From positions 1 to 64,000 of the forward strand of contig CAZIEW010000014.1 of assembly GCA_964538515.1 (NCBI GenBank): 64,000 nt of DNA, read 5' to 3'. The stretch comes from CALBZH01 sp964538515. GTDB taxonomy: Bacteria > Desulfobacterota > Syntrophobacteria > Syntrophobacterales > Syntrophobacteraceae. Of this stretch, positions 52,483 through 60,843 are shown one piece after another. Position 1 is the first letter of the stretch, and each line of letters starts with the position of its first letter. Position numbers and translations under genes: made by a program. The notes under the pieces are model-generated. The model saw only the letters and a list, made by a program, of their open reading frames with translations. It made no database searches and was not told where the DNA came from.

Positions 52483-52962
52483 ATGAGTGAGATCCGCGTT
52501 TGGAGGCAAAATTCGGAGCGCCGCCGACGCTTGCGGGAAGCCTCGCCCTGGTGGCTACCGCCTACCTTGCCGAGGTGCGTGGCATGAAGATTGGCATTGT
52601 CTCCGCCGGTCCGGTCCTCGGGGCGGAAGCTGGTTTTGAATAGATCCTTCTAGACTGCCGGATTTCTGGCTTGCATGCAGTTCGGACTCACAGCGTTCGC
52701 CGTCTTTTCTTTTCTGGGCATCATCTTGTCGGCCGGGAGAGGGAAGCGGCAGATCGCGGCAGCGGAGAGCGAGGTTCCGACAACCCACAGAGCCTGATGG
52801 ATCAATCTCGACGGCCGGCCTCGGCTATGCCGAGTAGCCTCAGAGATCTCGATGAGTGATTTCGCACAGCCGGAGGCGAAAGTTCATCTGGACGTGGTTC
52901 CCTAATGAACTTTATATCTCGTGTCTATAGGTGACGTAACCTTGGGCTGGAGGCCAATCTAG
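52483..52962. pseudogene. Interval with short coding-like remnants
   Basis: Two protein-like stretches appear. One frame ends in GMKIGIVSAGPVLGAEAGFE at a TAG near 52650. The other is a 40-codon ORF, ATG 52675 to TGA 52797, with a hydrophobic FGLTAFAVFSFLGIILSAG helix. Neither has a ribosome site or a recognisable family. They may be debris of a membrane-protein gene; chance cannot be excluded. Confidence 0.25.
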
Positions 52963-52990
52963 TTGACAATTTCCCACCTTCGATTATTTC
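52963..52990 (+). promoter_or_regulatory. Promoter of the cold-shock gene
   Basis: -35 TTGACA (52963-52968), 16 bp, -10 TATTTC (52985-52990). It would give a leader of about 190 nt, as is typical of cold-shock mRNAs. Confidence 0.5.
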
Positions 52991-53187
52991 AGCAAAGAAT
53001 TATGCGCGAGAATTGCCTTGCCTTTCTGCTTTTAGGGACTAGAATCCTAAATTAATAAATCAGTGTGGTTCGGTATTTTTGAGTTACCTCCGGAATCGGT
53101 CTTTTGCCTCACAGTGAAGCGGTTCAGATGTTGCTCCGAACTAACGTAACCGCAAAAGAGCTCACAGTGAAAGAATAGGATTGGAAA

Positions 53188-53388
53188 ATGGCTGAAGGTC
53201 GAGTGAAATGGTTTAATGACGGAAAAGGGTTTGGCTTTATAGAAGCTGATGCAGGACATGATGTTTTTGTTCATTTCAGCGCAATTGATGACAATGGTTT
53301 CAAGTCTCTAAGCGAAGGCGAAAGAGTCTCATTCGATGAGGAACGAGGAACCAAAGGACTTCAAGCTGCCAGAGTGAAAAAGCTCTAA
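53188..53388 (+). CDS. Cold-shock protein, CspA family
   Basis: 66 residues, one cold-shock domain. RNP1 is KGFGFIE and RNP2 is DVFVHFSAI, preceded by the usual AEGRVKWFNDG. It binds single-stranded nucleic acid and acts as an RNA chaperone. A long AT-rich leader precedes it, consistent with cold-dependent translation control, and a strong terminator follows. The base composition is clearly more AT-rich than in flanking genes. Confidence 0.96.
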   Translation: MAEGRVKWFNDGKGFGFIEADAGHDVFVHFSAIDDNGFKSLSEGERVSFDEERGTKGLQAARVKKL

Positions 53389-53422
53389 CTCAATAGCAGC
53401 AAAATTCGACAAATTTACGAAG

Positions 53423-53453
53423 GAAAAAGCCGGAGTAATCTCCGGCTTTTTTA
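53423..53453 (+). terminator. Intrinsic terminator after csp
   Basis: AAAAAGCCGGAG pairs with CTCCGGCTTTTTT around a TAAT loop. A-rich on one side and T-rich on the other, so it could work in both directions. Confidence 0.88.
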
Positions 53454-53553
53454 GCATTTATCGTCGAAGCGGCTTCTCCCTTTTCTCTTTTTATATTCAT
53501 TACAAAAAACTCTATAAAATACTCTAAGATTGTAGAGTAAATAGGATACGACG

Positions 53554-53748
53554 ATGGCGCAAAAACCAAGCTTCCAGAAGGCGGAGAAAGAACGAAGGCG
53601 GCAGGAAAAACAGAAGGAAAAGGAAGCTCGGCGTGCCGAGGCAAAACTCCTCAAATCCAATCGCGCTGAGACTGTTTCTGGTGAAGATCCCGATATTGCC
53701 GGTATTCGACCTGGTCCACAACCGTTGCCCGAGCAATGGAAGTATTAA
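53554..53748 (+). CDS. Small charged protein of unknown function
   Basis: 64 residues. The first 37 are almost all Lys, Arg, Glu, Gln and Ala, predicted as one long helix (EKERRRQEKQKEKEARRAEA). The C-terminus ends in a compact conserved-looking GEDPDIAGIRPGPQPLPEQW. AGGAT lies 6 bases before the start. The mix of a charged helix and a Pro/Gly tail suggests a nucleic-acid- or ribosome-associated small protein, but this is a guess. Found in the AT-rich patch downstream of csp. Confidence 0.7.
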   Translation: MAQKPSFQKAEKERRRQEKQKEKEARRAEAKLLKSNRAETVSGEDPDIAGIRPGPQPLPEQWKY

Positions 53749-53852
53749 GCAAGTCGGAGCTCAAGAATATTTCCGTAGATATTCAAGGGCTGATCTGAGG
53801 GTTCAAACACGGCGGATGAGCTTTTGCTCATCAGAGAGGGAAGGGTTATTTT

Positions 53853-54380
53853 ATGGGTGAGCCCATGGAAATAAACCTAGAACGCAGTACCTACATATGG
53901 GATGGCAATCGATGGTATCATTCAAAGACCTTTGTGACGCCACCCAGAGTAGATATTCTCAAACTTGATACCCTTCTGTTGAAAGCCATTGAAGAGCAGG
54001 ATCGCTCCATCTCGAACATTGATGATCTCCTTGACCGAGCACGCCAAGCTGGGGAGGCTCTTCAGTTCCAACGGGTAGGTCAGATCGCCTTGCGGATCCT
54101 GAAGCTTGAGCCAGGCCACGGCCCTGCGGCGACACTGCTTTGCTCTGCTCTGCGGGCGCAGAATCGTCCCGCCCAAGCACTCAAGGCGACGCAGTCGATG
54201 AAGGACAGTGACTATGCTCCCCTGCTTGTGTCGAGGGCGTCGGCCCTTTGCGACCTGGAGCGATGGGAGGAAGCCTCGGATGAAGTTACGCGAGCTCGGG
54301 CTGTTGGAGCCGGTAAGTTGGCCACCCAGGTGGTGAGAAGAATCAAGAGCCGTAAGCCCATGGAGCGTGTGCTTGGATGA
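53853..54380 (+). CDS. Hypothetical protein with TPR-like helices
   Basis: 175 residues. Residues 1-35 include YIWDGNRWYHSKTFVTPP, a beta-rich motif seen at the front of some small bacterial proteins. The rest is helical with TPR-like spacing (ALQFQRVGQIALRILKLEPGHGPAATLLCSALRAQNRPAQAL, here given as one helix series in positions 70-120). The second half repeats the pattern around DLERWEEASDEVTRARAVG. No catalytic motif. GAAGGG precedes the ATG. Probably a protein-interaction module; function unknown. Confidence 0.6.
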   Translation: MGEPMEINLERSTYIWDGNRWYHSKTFVTPPRVDILKLDTLLLKAIEEQDRSISNIDDLLDRARQAGEALQFQRVGQIALRILKLEPGHGPAATLLCSALRAQNRPAQALKATQSMKDSDYAPLLVSRASALCDLERWEEASDEVTRARAVGAGKLATQVVRRIKSRKPMERVLG

Positions 54381-54518
54381 GCGTCGGCCCTCCCGGGACC
54401 ATTGGGCCTCGGGGAATTCGTTGTCCACACGTCCGAGCTTTTTTCAGAAATCGGCACGCAGTGAAGACAATGCAGGCCATCACGCGATCGAGCTGTTATC
54501 CTAGATGGAGACGACTTC

Positions 54519-54797
54519 ATGAAACCGAATCCGCACCAGTGTCAACAGACTAACGACCCACAGAGGCACTTCAACTGCTTGCATTACGACCAGTGCTTGA
54601 CCCTGGCGGCTCATGGGAGGTGGGATGGCTTCACTTGTGCTGCTTGTGGGTTCATGAAATCAGTGGAGAACGCTTCCTTGGCCCTGACGCGAATCCGGGC
54701 ACAGGAGAGCCGACGCTCGTCCGGAGATTTGCACGAGCTTAAGAAGAAGACCAGGAATCTCGCCGTGCTCACGCCCAGACGAGATAATATGAAGTAG
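54519..54797 (+). CDS. Small Cys-containing protein, zinc-binding-like
   Basis: 92 residues. Cys residues occur in a possible metal-binding pattern: HQCQQ, FNCLHYDQCL and FTCAACGFM, the last a CxxC knuckle. The C-terminal half is a charged helix. GGAG lies 9 bases before the ATG. I do not recognise the family. The four unknown genes here are unlikely to be one tight operon because spacers are 70-140 bp. Confidence 0.55.
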   Translation: MKPNPHQCQQTNDPQRHFNCLHYDQCLTLAAHGRWDGFTCAACGFMKSVENASLALTRIRAQESRRSSGDLHELKKKTRNLAVLTPRRDNMK

Positions 54798-54866
54798 CCG
54801 AACCGAACGGGTTTGGCTACTGAAGACGGGCGGTCCGTAAAGCAGCATTCCATAAGGAATTGACCC

Positions 54867-55364
54867 ATGGAAACCATGCCAAGTGCATTAGTAAAGGACC
54901 TACTTTCAACGGGCTATTTCTATTCGGAATTGAGAAGTTATGGTCATTCCAAGGAGATAGATCTCGCAACCTATATCAGGGATTACACCATTCCATTTTT
55001 GATCAAAACATTAGATAAATATAAAACATCCGGACAAGTCGATAGATATGAGATCTTCAATCTAGCGATTAAATGTCTAGCGGATGTTCACGATGATGCG
55101 CTAGGGGAATCGATCCTCGGACTCAAGAAAATCACCGCAGAAGAAATAGACTCTAATGAAAAAGTCCTGCATCGAGTCAATCAGGACGATAGATCGCGTC
55201 GAGTGTGCCATCGGAAGTCACAATCCGCACAGATATTAGCAAAACTGCTGGTGAGTATCATCAAAATGTTTAAACTGGTTGAAAGCGTTACCAAGCGGAA
55301 TCCACAACAGGCAGTCAACGACCCGGTGAATGATCTTCAGGAACTGGCCATCCCCGCCAAGTAA
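54867..55364 (+). CDS. Hypothetical protein
   Basis: 165 residues, mostly helical, with no signal peptide or membrane segment. The start has AAGGA 8 bases upstream. Codon use is AT-rich (runs such as ttagataaatataaaaca), unlike neighbouring genes. No motif recognised. It lies 42 bp before the RNA helicase gene, but composition suggests a separate origin. Confidence 0.55.
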   Translation: METMPSALVKDLLSTGYFYSELRSYGHSKEIDLATYIRDYTIPFLIKTLDKYKTSGQVDRYEIFNLAIKCLADVHDDALGESILGLKKITAEEIDSNEKVLHRVNQDDRSRRVCHRKSQSAQILAKLLVSIIKMFKLVESVTKRNPQQAVNDPVNDLQELAIPAK

Positions 55365-55406
55365 CCGAGGACTGCACGCAACCCACCTAAGGAGCAACCT
55401 ACGAAT

Positions 55407-56708
55407 ATGTCATTTGCGACCCTCGGTCTCTCGACCGATCTCCTCCGTGCCATTTCCGAGCAAGGCTACATCAAACCGACACCCATTCAAAGTCAGGCGA
55501 TTCCCGTCATCCTCGAAGGAAAGGACGTCATGGCTGGCGCACAGACCGGCACGGGGAAAACGGCAGGTTTTACGCTGCCCCTGCTGCAACGGTTGAGCGG
55601 ACTCTCTCGAGTGAAGCGCAGGAATAGCGTGCGCGCGCTTATCCTTACGCCAACCCGTGAGCTTGCCGCCCAAGTCGAAGAAAGCGTGGCGAGTTACGGC
55701 AAACACCTTCCACTGAAGTCCGCCGTTATTTTCGGAGGTGTCGGTATCAACCCCCAAATCGAAGAGCTTCGCAGGGGTGTCGACATCCTCGTGGCAACCC
55801 CCGGGCGGTTGTTGGACCATGTTCGACAGCGTACCTTGGACCTCTCACGAGTCGAAATTCTGGTTCTCGATGAGGCAGACCGAATGCTCGATATGGGATT
55901 CATTCGGGACATTCGCAACATATTGTCGCTCCTCCCCCAGCGACGGCAGAACCTCCTTTTCTTTGCTACGTTTTCCAATGATATCAAAAAATTATCCGAA
56001 GAGCTCCTGACGGCGCCCATCCTGATCGAGGTGGCTCGTCGCAACACTGCTGCCGAGAGCATCGAGCAAGTCGTCCATCCAGTTGATCGCAGTCGAAAAC
56101 GCGAGCTTCTCTCGTTCCTAATCGGCTCCCGTGACTGGCGACAGGTTCTTGTCTTCACGCGAACCAAGCACGGTGCGGATCGGCTCAGCAGGCAGCTCCA
56201 GCGCGACGGCATCAGCGCGTCGGCCATTCACGGAAACAAGAGTCAGGGAGCGCGGACTCGTTCTCTGGCTGGATTCAAGCATGGTGATGTGCGGGTTTTG
56301 GTTGCAACCGACATAGCCGCACGAGGGCTCGATATCGATCAGCTGCCTTATGTGGTGAACTTTGAGCTTCCCAATGTCTCCGAGGACTATGTGCACCGCA
56401 TCGGCCGTACGGGTCGTGCCGATCGCAAAGGAACAGCCATATCGCTCGTCTGCATCGACGAGCGCGAGCTCCTGAAGAATATCGAGGGGCTGGTCAAGTG
56501 CAACATTCCCGAAAAGGTCGTCGAAGGCTTTGAGCCGGACCCGCTGATCAGGGCGGAGCCAATCTTCAAGCCTCGGCTGGACTCCAATCCGTCCGGGGTA
56601 CGACACCGCCCGGCCCCCAAAGCCTGGAGCTACTCAAAGGGTCCGGAGCCAACAAAGGGCCGGAAAGATCGAGAGCCGAGAAATGCTCCTCCGCGCCCAA
56701 AGAAGTAG
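55407..56708 (+). CDS. rhlE: DEAD-box RNA helicase, RhlE type, with altered motif III
   Basis: 433 residues. DEAD-box motifs are present in order: Q-motif KPTPIQSQAIP, motif I AQTGTGKT, Ia PTRELA, Ib TPGRLLD, II DEAD, IV VFTRTKHGA, V ATDIAARGLDID, VI HRIGRTGRA, then a basic tail. Motif III, normally SAT, reads FAT (LLFFATFSN). The Ser helps couple ATP hydrolysis to strand separation, so unwinding may be impaired. Such enzymes act in ribosome assembly and RNA turnover, especially at low temperature, which fits the csp gene 2 kb upstream. Confidence 0.93.
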   Translation: MSFATLGLSTDLLRAISEQGYIKPTPIQSQAIPVILEGKDVMAGAQTGTGKTAGFTLPLLQRLSGLSRVKRRNSVRALILTPTRELAAQVEESVASYGKHLPLKSAVIFGGVGINPQIEELRRGVDILVATPGRLLDHVRQRTLDLSRVEILVLDEADRMLDMGFIRDIRNILSLLPQRRQNLLFFATFSNDIKKLSEELLTAPILIEVARRNTAAESIEQVVHPVDRSRKRELLSFLIGSRDWRQVLVFTRTKHGADRLSRQLQRDGISASAIHGNKSQGARTRSLAGFKHGDVRVLVATDIAARGLDIDQLPYVVNFELPNVSEDYVHRIGRTGRADRKGTAISLVCIDERELLKNIEGLVKCNIPEKVVEGFEPDPLIRAEPIFKPRLDSNPSGVRHRPAPKAWSYSKGPEPTKGRKDREPRNAPPRPKK

Positions 56709-56801
56709 TCGTTGCATGGCACTTTACGAGAGCCGTCAGAAGAAGATCCTTGAGATCATTCTCATCTAGATGCGGTGAATGTTCCGTCCGGGAGAGAGGA
56801 T

Positions 56802-57860
56802 ATGGAACCGCTATCCCCTACAAGCACAACGACCACTGAGCTCATGACCGCGTTTTCTTTCTTGAGCCTTCTTCTTGAGGTCGTCGGAGACGAAAGGGCC
56901 TTCAACCGTATCGCGGCGATCGAGGAGGGCGGAACCGGCGCGCTGGTCTTTGTGGATAAGGAGGAGTCCGTGGCTCTGGTGCGGGAGCATCGCCCGTCGG
57001 TAGCCGTGACCTCAGGGCTCCTGAAGGGGTTGTTGTCCGACCTCCCGGAAACGACGCTGGTGATTGCGAAGAATGTCAACCTTGCACACGCGCTGATCAA
57101 GAACAAGTACGGTGCCCGCCTGTTTGAAAGCTCTGAATGGCCAAGGATTCATCCTTCCGCGGTTATCCACCCCGCTGCGGTGGTCGCAACCACGGCCTCC
57201 GTCGAGCCGAAGGCGGTCATTGGGAATCGAGTGAGGATTGGTGAGCGGACGCACATCATGTCCGGGGCGGTGATTGAGCATGACGCCACGGTGGGCGATG
57301 ATACGGTCATCCATCCCAACGCGGTTATCGGCTACGGCTGCAAGATCGGGAGCCAGGTGGTCGTGGGAGCCTGCACCGTGATCGGGTCAGAGGGTTACGG
57401 GTTCGCACAGGACGCGCTGGGCAAGAGCCATCCCATCCCACAAACGGGGAACGTGGTCCTTGAAGATCGGGTGAGAGTGGGAGCAAACTGCTGCATTGAC
57501 CGGGCGACCTACCGAACGACTCGAATCGGTGCGGGCACCAAACTCGACAACCTCTGCCATATCGCCCATAACGTCGACGTTGGCGAAGACTGTCTATTGA
57601 CCTCGATGCTCTGCATTGCCGGATCGACGCGGATCGGCAACCGTGTCATGACCAGCGGACAGACCGGTATCCTGGACCACCTAACCATCTGCGACGACGT
57701 GGTGCTGGTGCACCGGGCCGGCGTAACCAAGGACATCACCAAGCCGGGCGTTTATGCGGGAGGCCCGGCTCAACCCTTGCGTGACTACTTTCGCAACACG
57801 GCAGCCGTTCACCGTATGGCCGAGCTACGCAAGCGAGTAGCGGACCTCGAACAATCCTGA
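56802..57860 (+). CDS. lpxD: UDP-3-O-acylglucosamine N-acyltransferase
   Basis: 352 residues from ATG 56802 (GAGAGAGGA upstream). An N-terminal uridine-binding domain (about 15-110) precedes a left-handed beta-helix of hexapeptide repeats (IHPSAVIHPAAVV and so on). The catalytic His256 lies in NLCHIAHNVDVGEDC, and GSEGYGFAQD is also typical. It adds the N-linked acyl chain in lipid A synthesis. It stands apart from other lpx genes, so it may be a second copy; the genome is needed to tell. Confidence 0.92.
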   Translation: MEPLSPTSTTTTELMTAFSFLSLLLEVVGDERAFNRIAAIEEGGTGALVFVDKEESVALVREHRPSVAVTSGLLKGLLSDLPETTLVIAKNVNLAHALIKNKYGARLFESSEWPRIHPSAVIHPAAVVATTASVEPKAVIGNRVRIGERTHIMSGAVIEHDATVGDDTVIHPNAVIGYGCKIGSQVVVGACTVIGSEGYGFAQDALGKSHPIPQTGNVVLEDRVRVGANCCIDRATYRTTRIGAGTKLDNLCHIAHNVDVGEDCLLTSMLCIAGSTRIGNRVMTSGQTGILDHLTICDDVVLVHRAGVTKDITKPGVYAGGPAQPLRDYFRNTAAVHRMAELRKRVADLEQS

Positions 57861-58123
57861 CCGCCCCTTCCGATCGCACACCCCTATTAGAGGGGCACAC
57901 ACACGACTCCCAAGAGCGTGAGATCTACCTAATTCTTGTGGGATAGCATCAGTTCCCATGTCCGTGCTCACGTTTCGTGCGGATACGCATGTGGTGCCCC
58001 ATGCCTTAGGTTTCAGCCTGCCTGCTCTTTTCAGGTGCTGTTGTGTCGCCTGACATCCGAAACCTGACACTGTTCCTCTCCCCGTGTGAAAAGAGTCCTC
58101 CGGTCGTGGTGCTCACCCATGGG
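57861..58123. other. Convergent spacer between lpxD and the radical SAM gene
   Basis: 263 bp. No terminator is obvious. On the minus strand a GTG at about 58070, preceded by GGAGAGG, opens an 81-codon frame that runs back into lpxD; see findings. Confidence 0.35.
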
Positions 58124-59149
58124 TCAGGGGCCATTCCGGCTCCATTCACCGAAGAAACAATAGGGATCGAGATCTTCCAGGGGGGCCAGGCCGAAGCCGT
58201 ACGTGACCGCCGGGCATCCGCCGCAACGATTGCGGATCGGGCATTTCCTGCAAGCCGTCGGCCCGAGGCGATACCGTTTGGCCTCCGCCGATTCATAAAC
58301 CTCAAGGAGACTCATCGTTCTAATGTTCCCGATCGACGAGGGGAGCTTGCGGCAAGCATGGACTTCCCCGTCGGGCAGCAGCGCGACGAAATTAAAGGCG
58401 GCGCCGCAGCCCGACCCGGTGCAGCCGGGCAGGAGAGAGCGTCCGCTGCGATGGCGGATGATATTGAACAGATTGTCCTTGAACCCGAAGATGCTGTTTC
58501 GCTTGGCCGCCTGGATGTACTCCTTCAGAAATTCGAGGTAGTCCTGCCTGCTCGGCGCCTCCATGGACGCGGCTTCGCCGGTCCTGGAAAGCCTGTTGAA
58601 CGTGAGACGGTAGGTCAAGTCTCGCAAATGCCCGCCCAGGGGGATGACGTCCGTGAGATTTGCTTTCGTGAGCGTGAGCATGACATGCGTCTTCAATCCC
58701 AGGTCCTCGGCGTGGTTCAGAAATGCGATCACGCGCTCGAAGTGTCCGAGTCCACGAATGGCGTCGTTATTGGGCTGCAGCCCTTCCAGGCTCACCTGGT
58801 AGTACAGGGGCTTCCGGATGGCGAGGAGTCGCTTGATATCATCCCTGGAGACGGGGTTTCCCAGAATGGAGACCGGAAAGCGCCGCCGGGCGATGGCTTC
58901 GTAAAGCTCCCAAAAGAAAGGATACAGGAAAGGGTCTCCCCCTGTGAGGCTGATCCGGCCTTCGACCCGCTTGCGCCTGCAAAAGGTTTCGAGCAGATCG
59001 AGCACGCCCAAGGCCTGATCGAGCGGAAGCTCAACCCTGTCGGACCGGTCGTAGCAGTGCTTGCAACGAAACGCGCAGGCATTCGTCAGGTGCCACTGCA
59101 GCGTGAACACGCTGCTCTTTCTGCCGAAGAGGAGACGATCTCGCAGCAT
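58124..59149 (-). CDS. Radical SAM/SPASM peptide-maturase-like protein
   Basis: 341 residues. The radical SAM cluster motif is CAFRCKHC (Cys25, Cys29, Cys32) at the start of the barrel. GGDPFLYPFF binds SAM. The C-terminal SPASM region carries further Cys: GCTGSGCG, PDGEVHACRKLP, ACRKCPIRNRCGGCPAV and the terminal DPYCF, enough for two auxiliary 4Fe-4S clusters. The arrangement resembles maturases of the selenobiotic/SbtM group that modify Cys- or Sec-containing peptides; this assignment is from memory of the family. It abuts the channel gene stop directly (0 bp) and is last in a four-gene operon. A likely substrate is the Cys/Gly tail of the protein two genes upstream. Confidence 0.85.
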   Translation of the reverse strand: MLRDRLLFGRKSSVFTLQWHLTNACAFRCKHCYDRSDRVELPLDQALGVLDLLETFCRRKRVEGRISLTGGDPFLYPFFWELYEAIARRRFPVSILGNPVSRDDIKRLLAIRKPLYYQVSLEGLQPNNDAIRGLGHFERVIAFLNHAEDLGLKTHVMLTLTKANLTDVIPLGGHLRDLTYRLTFNRLSRTGEAASMEAPSRQDYLEFLKEYIQAAKRNSIFGFKDNLFNIIRHRSGRSLLPGCTGSGCGAAFNFVALLPDGEVHACRKLPSSIGNIRTMSLLEVYESAEAKRYRLGPTACRKCPIRNRCGGCPAVTYGFGLAPLEDLDPYCFFGEWSRNGP

Positions 59150-60841
59150 CTAAATGGGTGAATTCCCCTGTAAATGGTACCACCGCGCGCCGATGACCTC
59201 TTCGATCTCGGACTCCCCGCCGGGGGAAGAGGATGGCGGTGCAAAATCCGAGCGGCTTGTTCTGGTGAGGAGCACGGTCTCGCGCTCCGCGCTCTTCGGG
59301 CTTTCGGCCGTGGAGTCATCGATCGACGAGCAGCGCCGGCTCCGGAAGATCACCATGAGATAGTTCTGGTACACGTAGCCGAAGAGAACGTCCGGCACCA
59401 GGGCTGCCGCCACGAATGTGGGCGAGGAAGCGGATGAGGCGCTCAAGACCGCGTTGGTCTTCAGGCTGGAGCACATCGACTCAGCCAGGTTTGCGTCAAA
59501 AATCCTCATGACCGTATGGATTTGGGGATTGGCTCGCCGTGCGGCAAGACTGCTGCTCAGGTTGGAGACATCGCTGTCCGTGACCGCGATGAGGGCTCTG
59601 GCCCCGTCGATTCCCGCCTTCTTCAGCGTCTCCGCAGTACGCGCATTGCCGAGAACCACCGGTGCAAGCGACTTGGCGGTTTCCACGAATTTGGAATCCT
59701 CCTTGAGCTCGATCGCGACCGCCCTCTCTCCGCCGTGGATCAGCTCCCGAAGCACTCCGAGGCCGATGGTTCCCAGACCCGCGACAACGAAGTGTCCCTT
59801 GTAGTGGCTGCATCCTTTGGTCAAGACGTCTCGAAATCGCGTGCTCACCACGACGTCCGACACGATGCTGAAGAGAGTGGCCACGACGGCGGCGCCGCAT
59901 AGCATCAGGAAGACCCCGTACACTTTGATGGAATCCGGGGCGGTCATTAGATTGAAGTCGCCGAATCCCGTTGTGCTTACGATGGTGACGACAAAATAGG
60001 TGGCATCCAGGACACTCATCCCGAGCCCCAGGTGAAACACGCAAATGCTGCTGAGCACCACGGCGGTCAGGGCAACGAGGGCTGTTCTCAAGGCCCTGGG
60101 GGCGTCACGCCACCACTCCCTGAAGCCGTGAGAAGCCAGGCTAAGCCACTCGCCGAAGAGCTTCCTGCGCGGGGCTCGCTTTGATCCTCGGGTCTTGGGG
60201 ATTCCCTTGGAGGGCAATCCAAGGCAGGCGACCGTATCACCATCTTGAAGCTGCGGCGAATCCGCCGGACAGACCGGAATCTCACCGCTTCTGAAAACTG
60301 CGATGGCCGCTTTTTCGCTCTCCAAGCACCATTGGTTGAGACTGACCGGGCCTGTGGCATCGGCCACCCTCACGGGGACTGCTTCGATGGGATAGTAATT
60401 GCCGTTCGCCTCGATGGAGCCGAGCGTCCGGCCTCCAAGGGCCGCGGCGACATACAACGGCACGCAGATGGTCGGCATGCAGAGGGCACGGTCGATCCCG
60501 ACGTTCTTTTCCAGGTGCAATGCCAGGTCGTGGTCGGAAAGCCGGACCACGGTCCGGATGCCTGGATTCAGCCGCTTGGCGTAGAGCGCGATTGTCACGT
60601 TGGTCATGTCGTCGCCGGTAACGACGACGATCGACCTGGCCTCCCGAATGCCGGCGCTCAGGAGATTCCGATCGTCTCTGCCGTCTCCCACGACGATCTG
60701 GAACTGCGAGGAAGGACTCGAGAGCCATCGTTTGGGCTCCTTGTTGGCGAGCACCACAACCTGCTCGCCGAGGCGTGCAAGGAGACAGAAGGCTCGGTAT
60801 CCCACGTGTCCGAAACCGCAGACAACAACATGGTCTTTCAT
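59150..60841 (-). CDS. Potassium channel with two RCK (TrkA-N) domains
   Basis: 563 residues from ATG 60841; its Shine-Dalgarno GGAGG is supplied by Gly codons in the tail of the upstream gene. The N-terminal RCK Rossmann domain (1-130) has VVVCGFGHVGYRAF. A two-helix pore domain (about 255-335) has selectivity filter TTGFGD (290-295), a variant of TVGYGD. A second Rossmann domain follows with FVVAGLGTIGLGVLREL. Such channels gate on bound nucleotide or ions. RCK domains on both sides of the pore, the first before it, is unusual. It is translationally coupled to its neighbours on both sides. Confidence 0.88.
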   Translation of the reverse strand: MKDHVVVCGFGHVGYRAFCLLARLGEQVVVLANKEPKRWLSSPSSQFQIVVGDGRDDRNLLSAGIREARSIVVVTGDDMTNVTIALYAKRLNPGIRTVVRLSDHDLALHLEKNVGIDRALCMPTICVPLYVAAALGGRTLGSIEANGNYYPIEAVPVRVADATGPVSLNQWCLESEKAAIAVFRSGEIPVCPADSPQLQDGDTVACLGLPSKGIPKTRGSKRAPRRKLFGEWLSLASHGFREWWRDAPRALRTALVALTAVVLSSICVFHLGLGMSVLDATYFVVTIVSTTGFGDFNLMTAPDSIKVYGVFLMLCGAAVVATLFSIVSDVVVSTRFRDVLTKGCSHYKGHFVVAGLGTIGLGVLRELIHGGERAVAIELKEDSKFVETAKSLAPVVLGNARTAETLKKAGIDGARALIAVTDSDVSNLSSSLAARRANPQIHTVMRIFDANLAESMCSSLKTNAVLSASSASSPTFVAAALVPDVLFGYVYQNYLMVIFRSRRCSSIDDSTAESPKSAERETVLLTRTSRSDFAPPSSSPGGESEIEEVIGARWYHLQGNSPI

Positions 60842-60843
60842 GG

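Noticed and set aside
58043..59161. 372-codon plus-strand frame
   Set aside because: Antisense to the radical SAM gene, whose Cys motifs and operon coupling are decisive.
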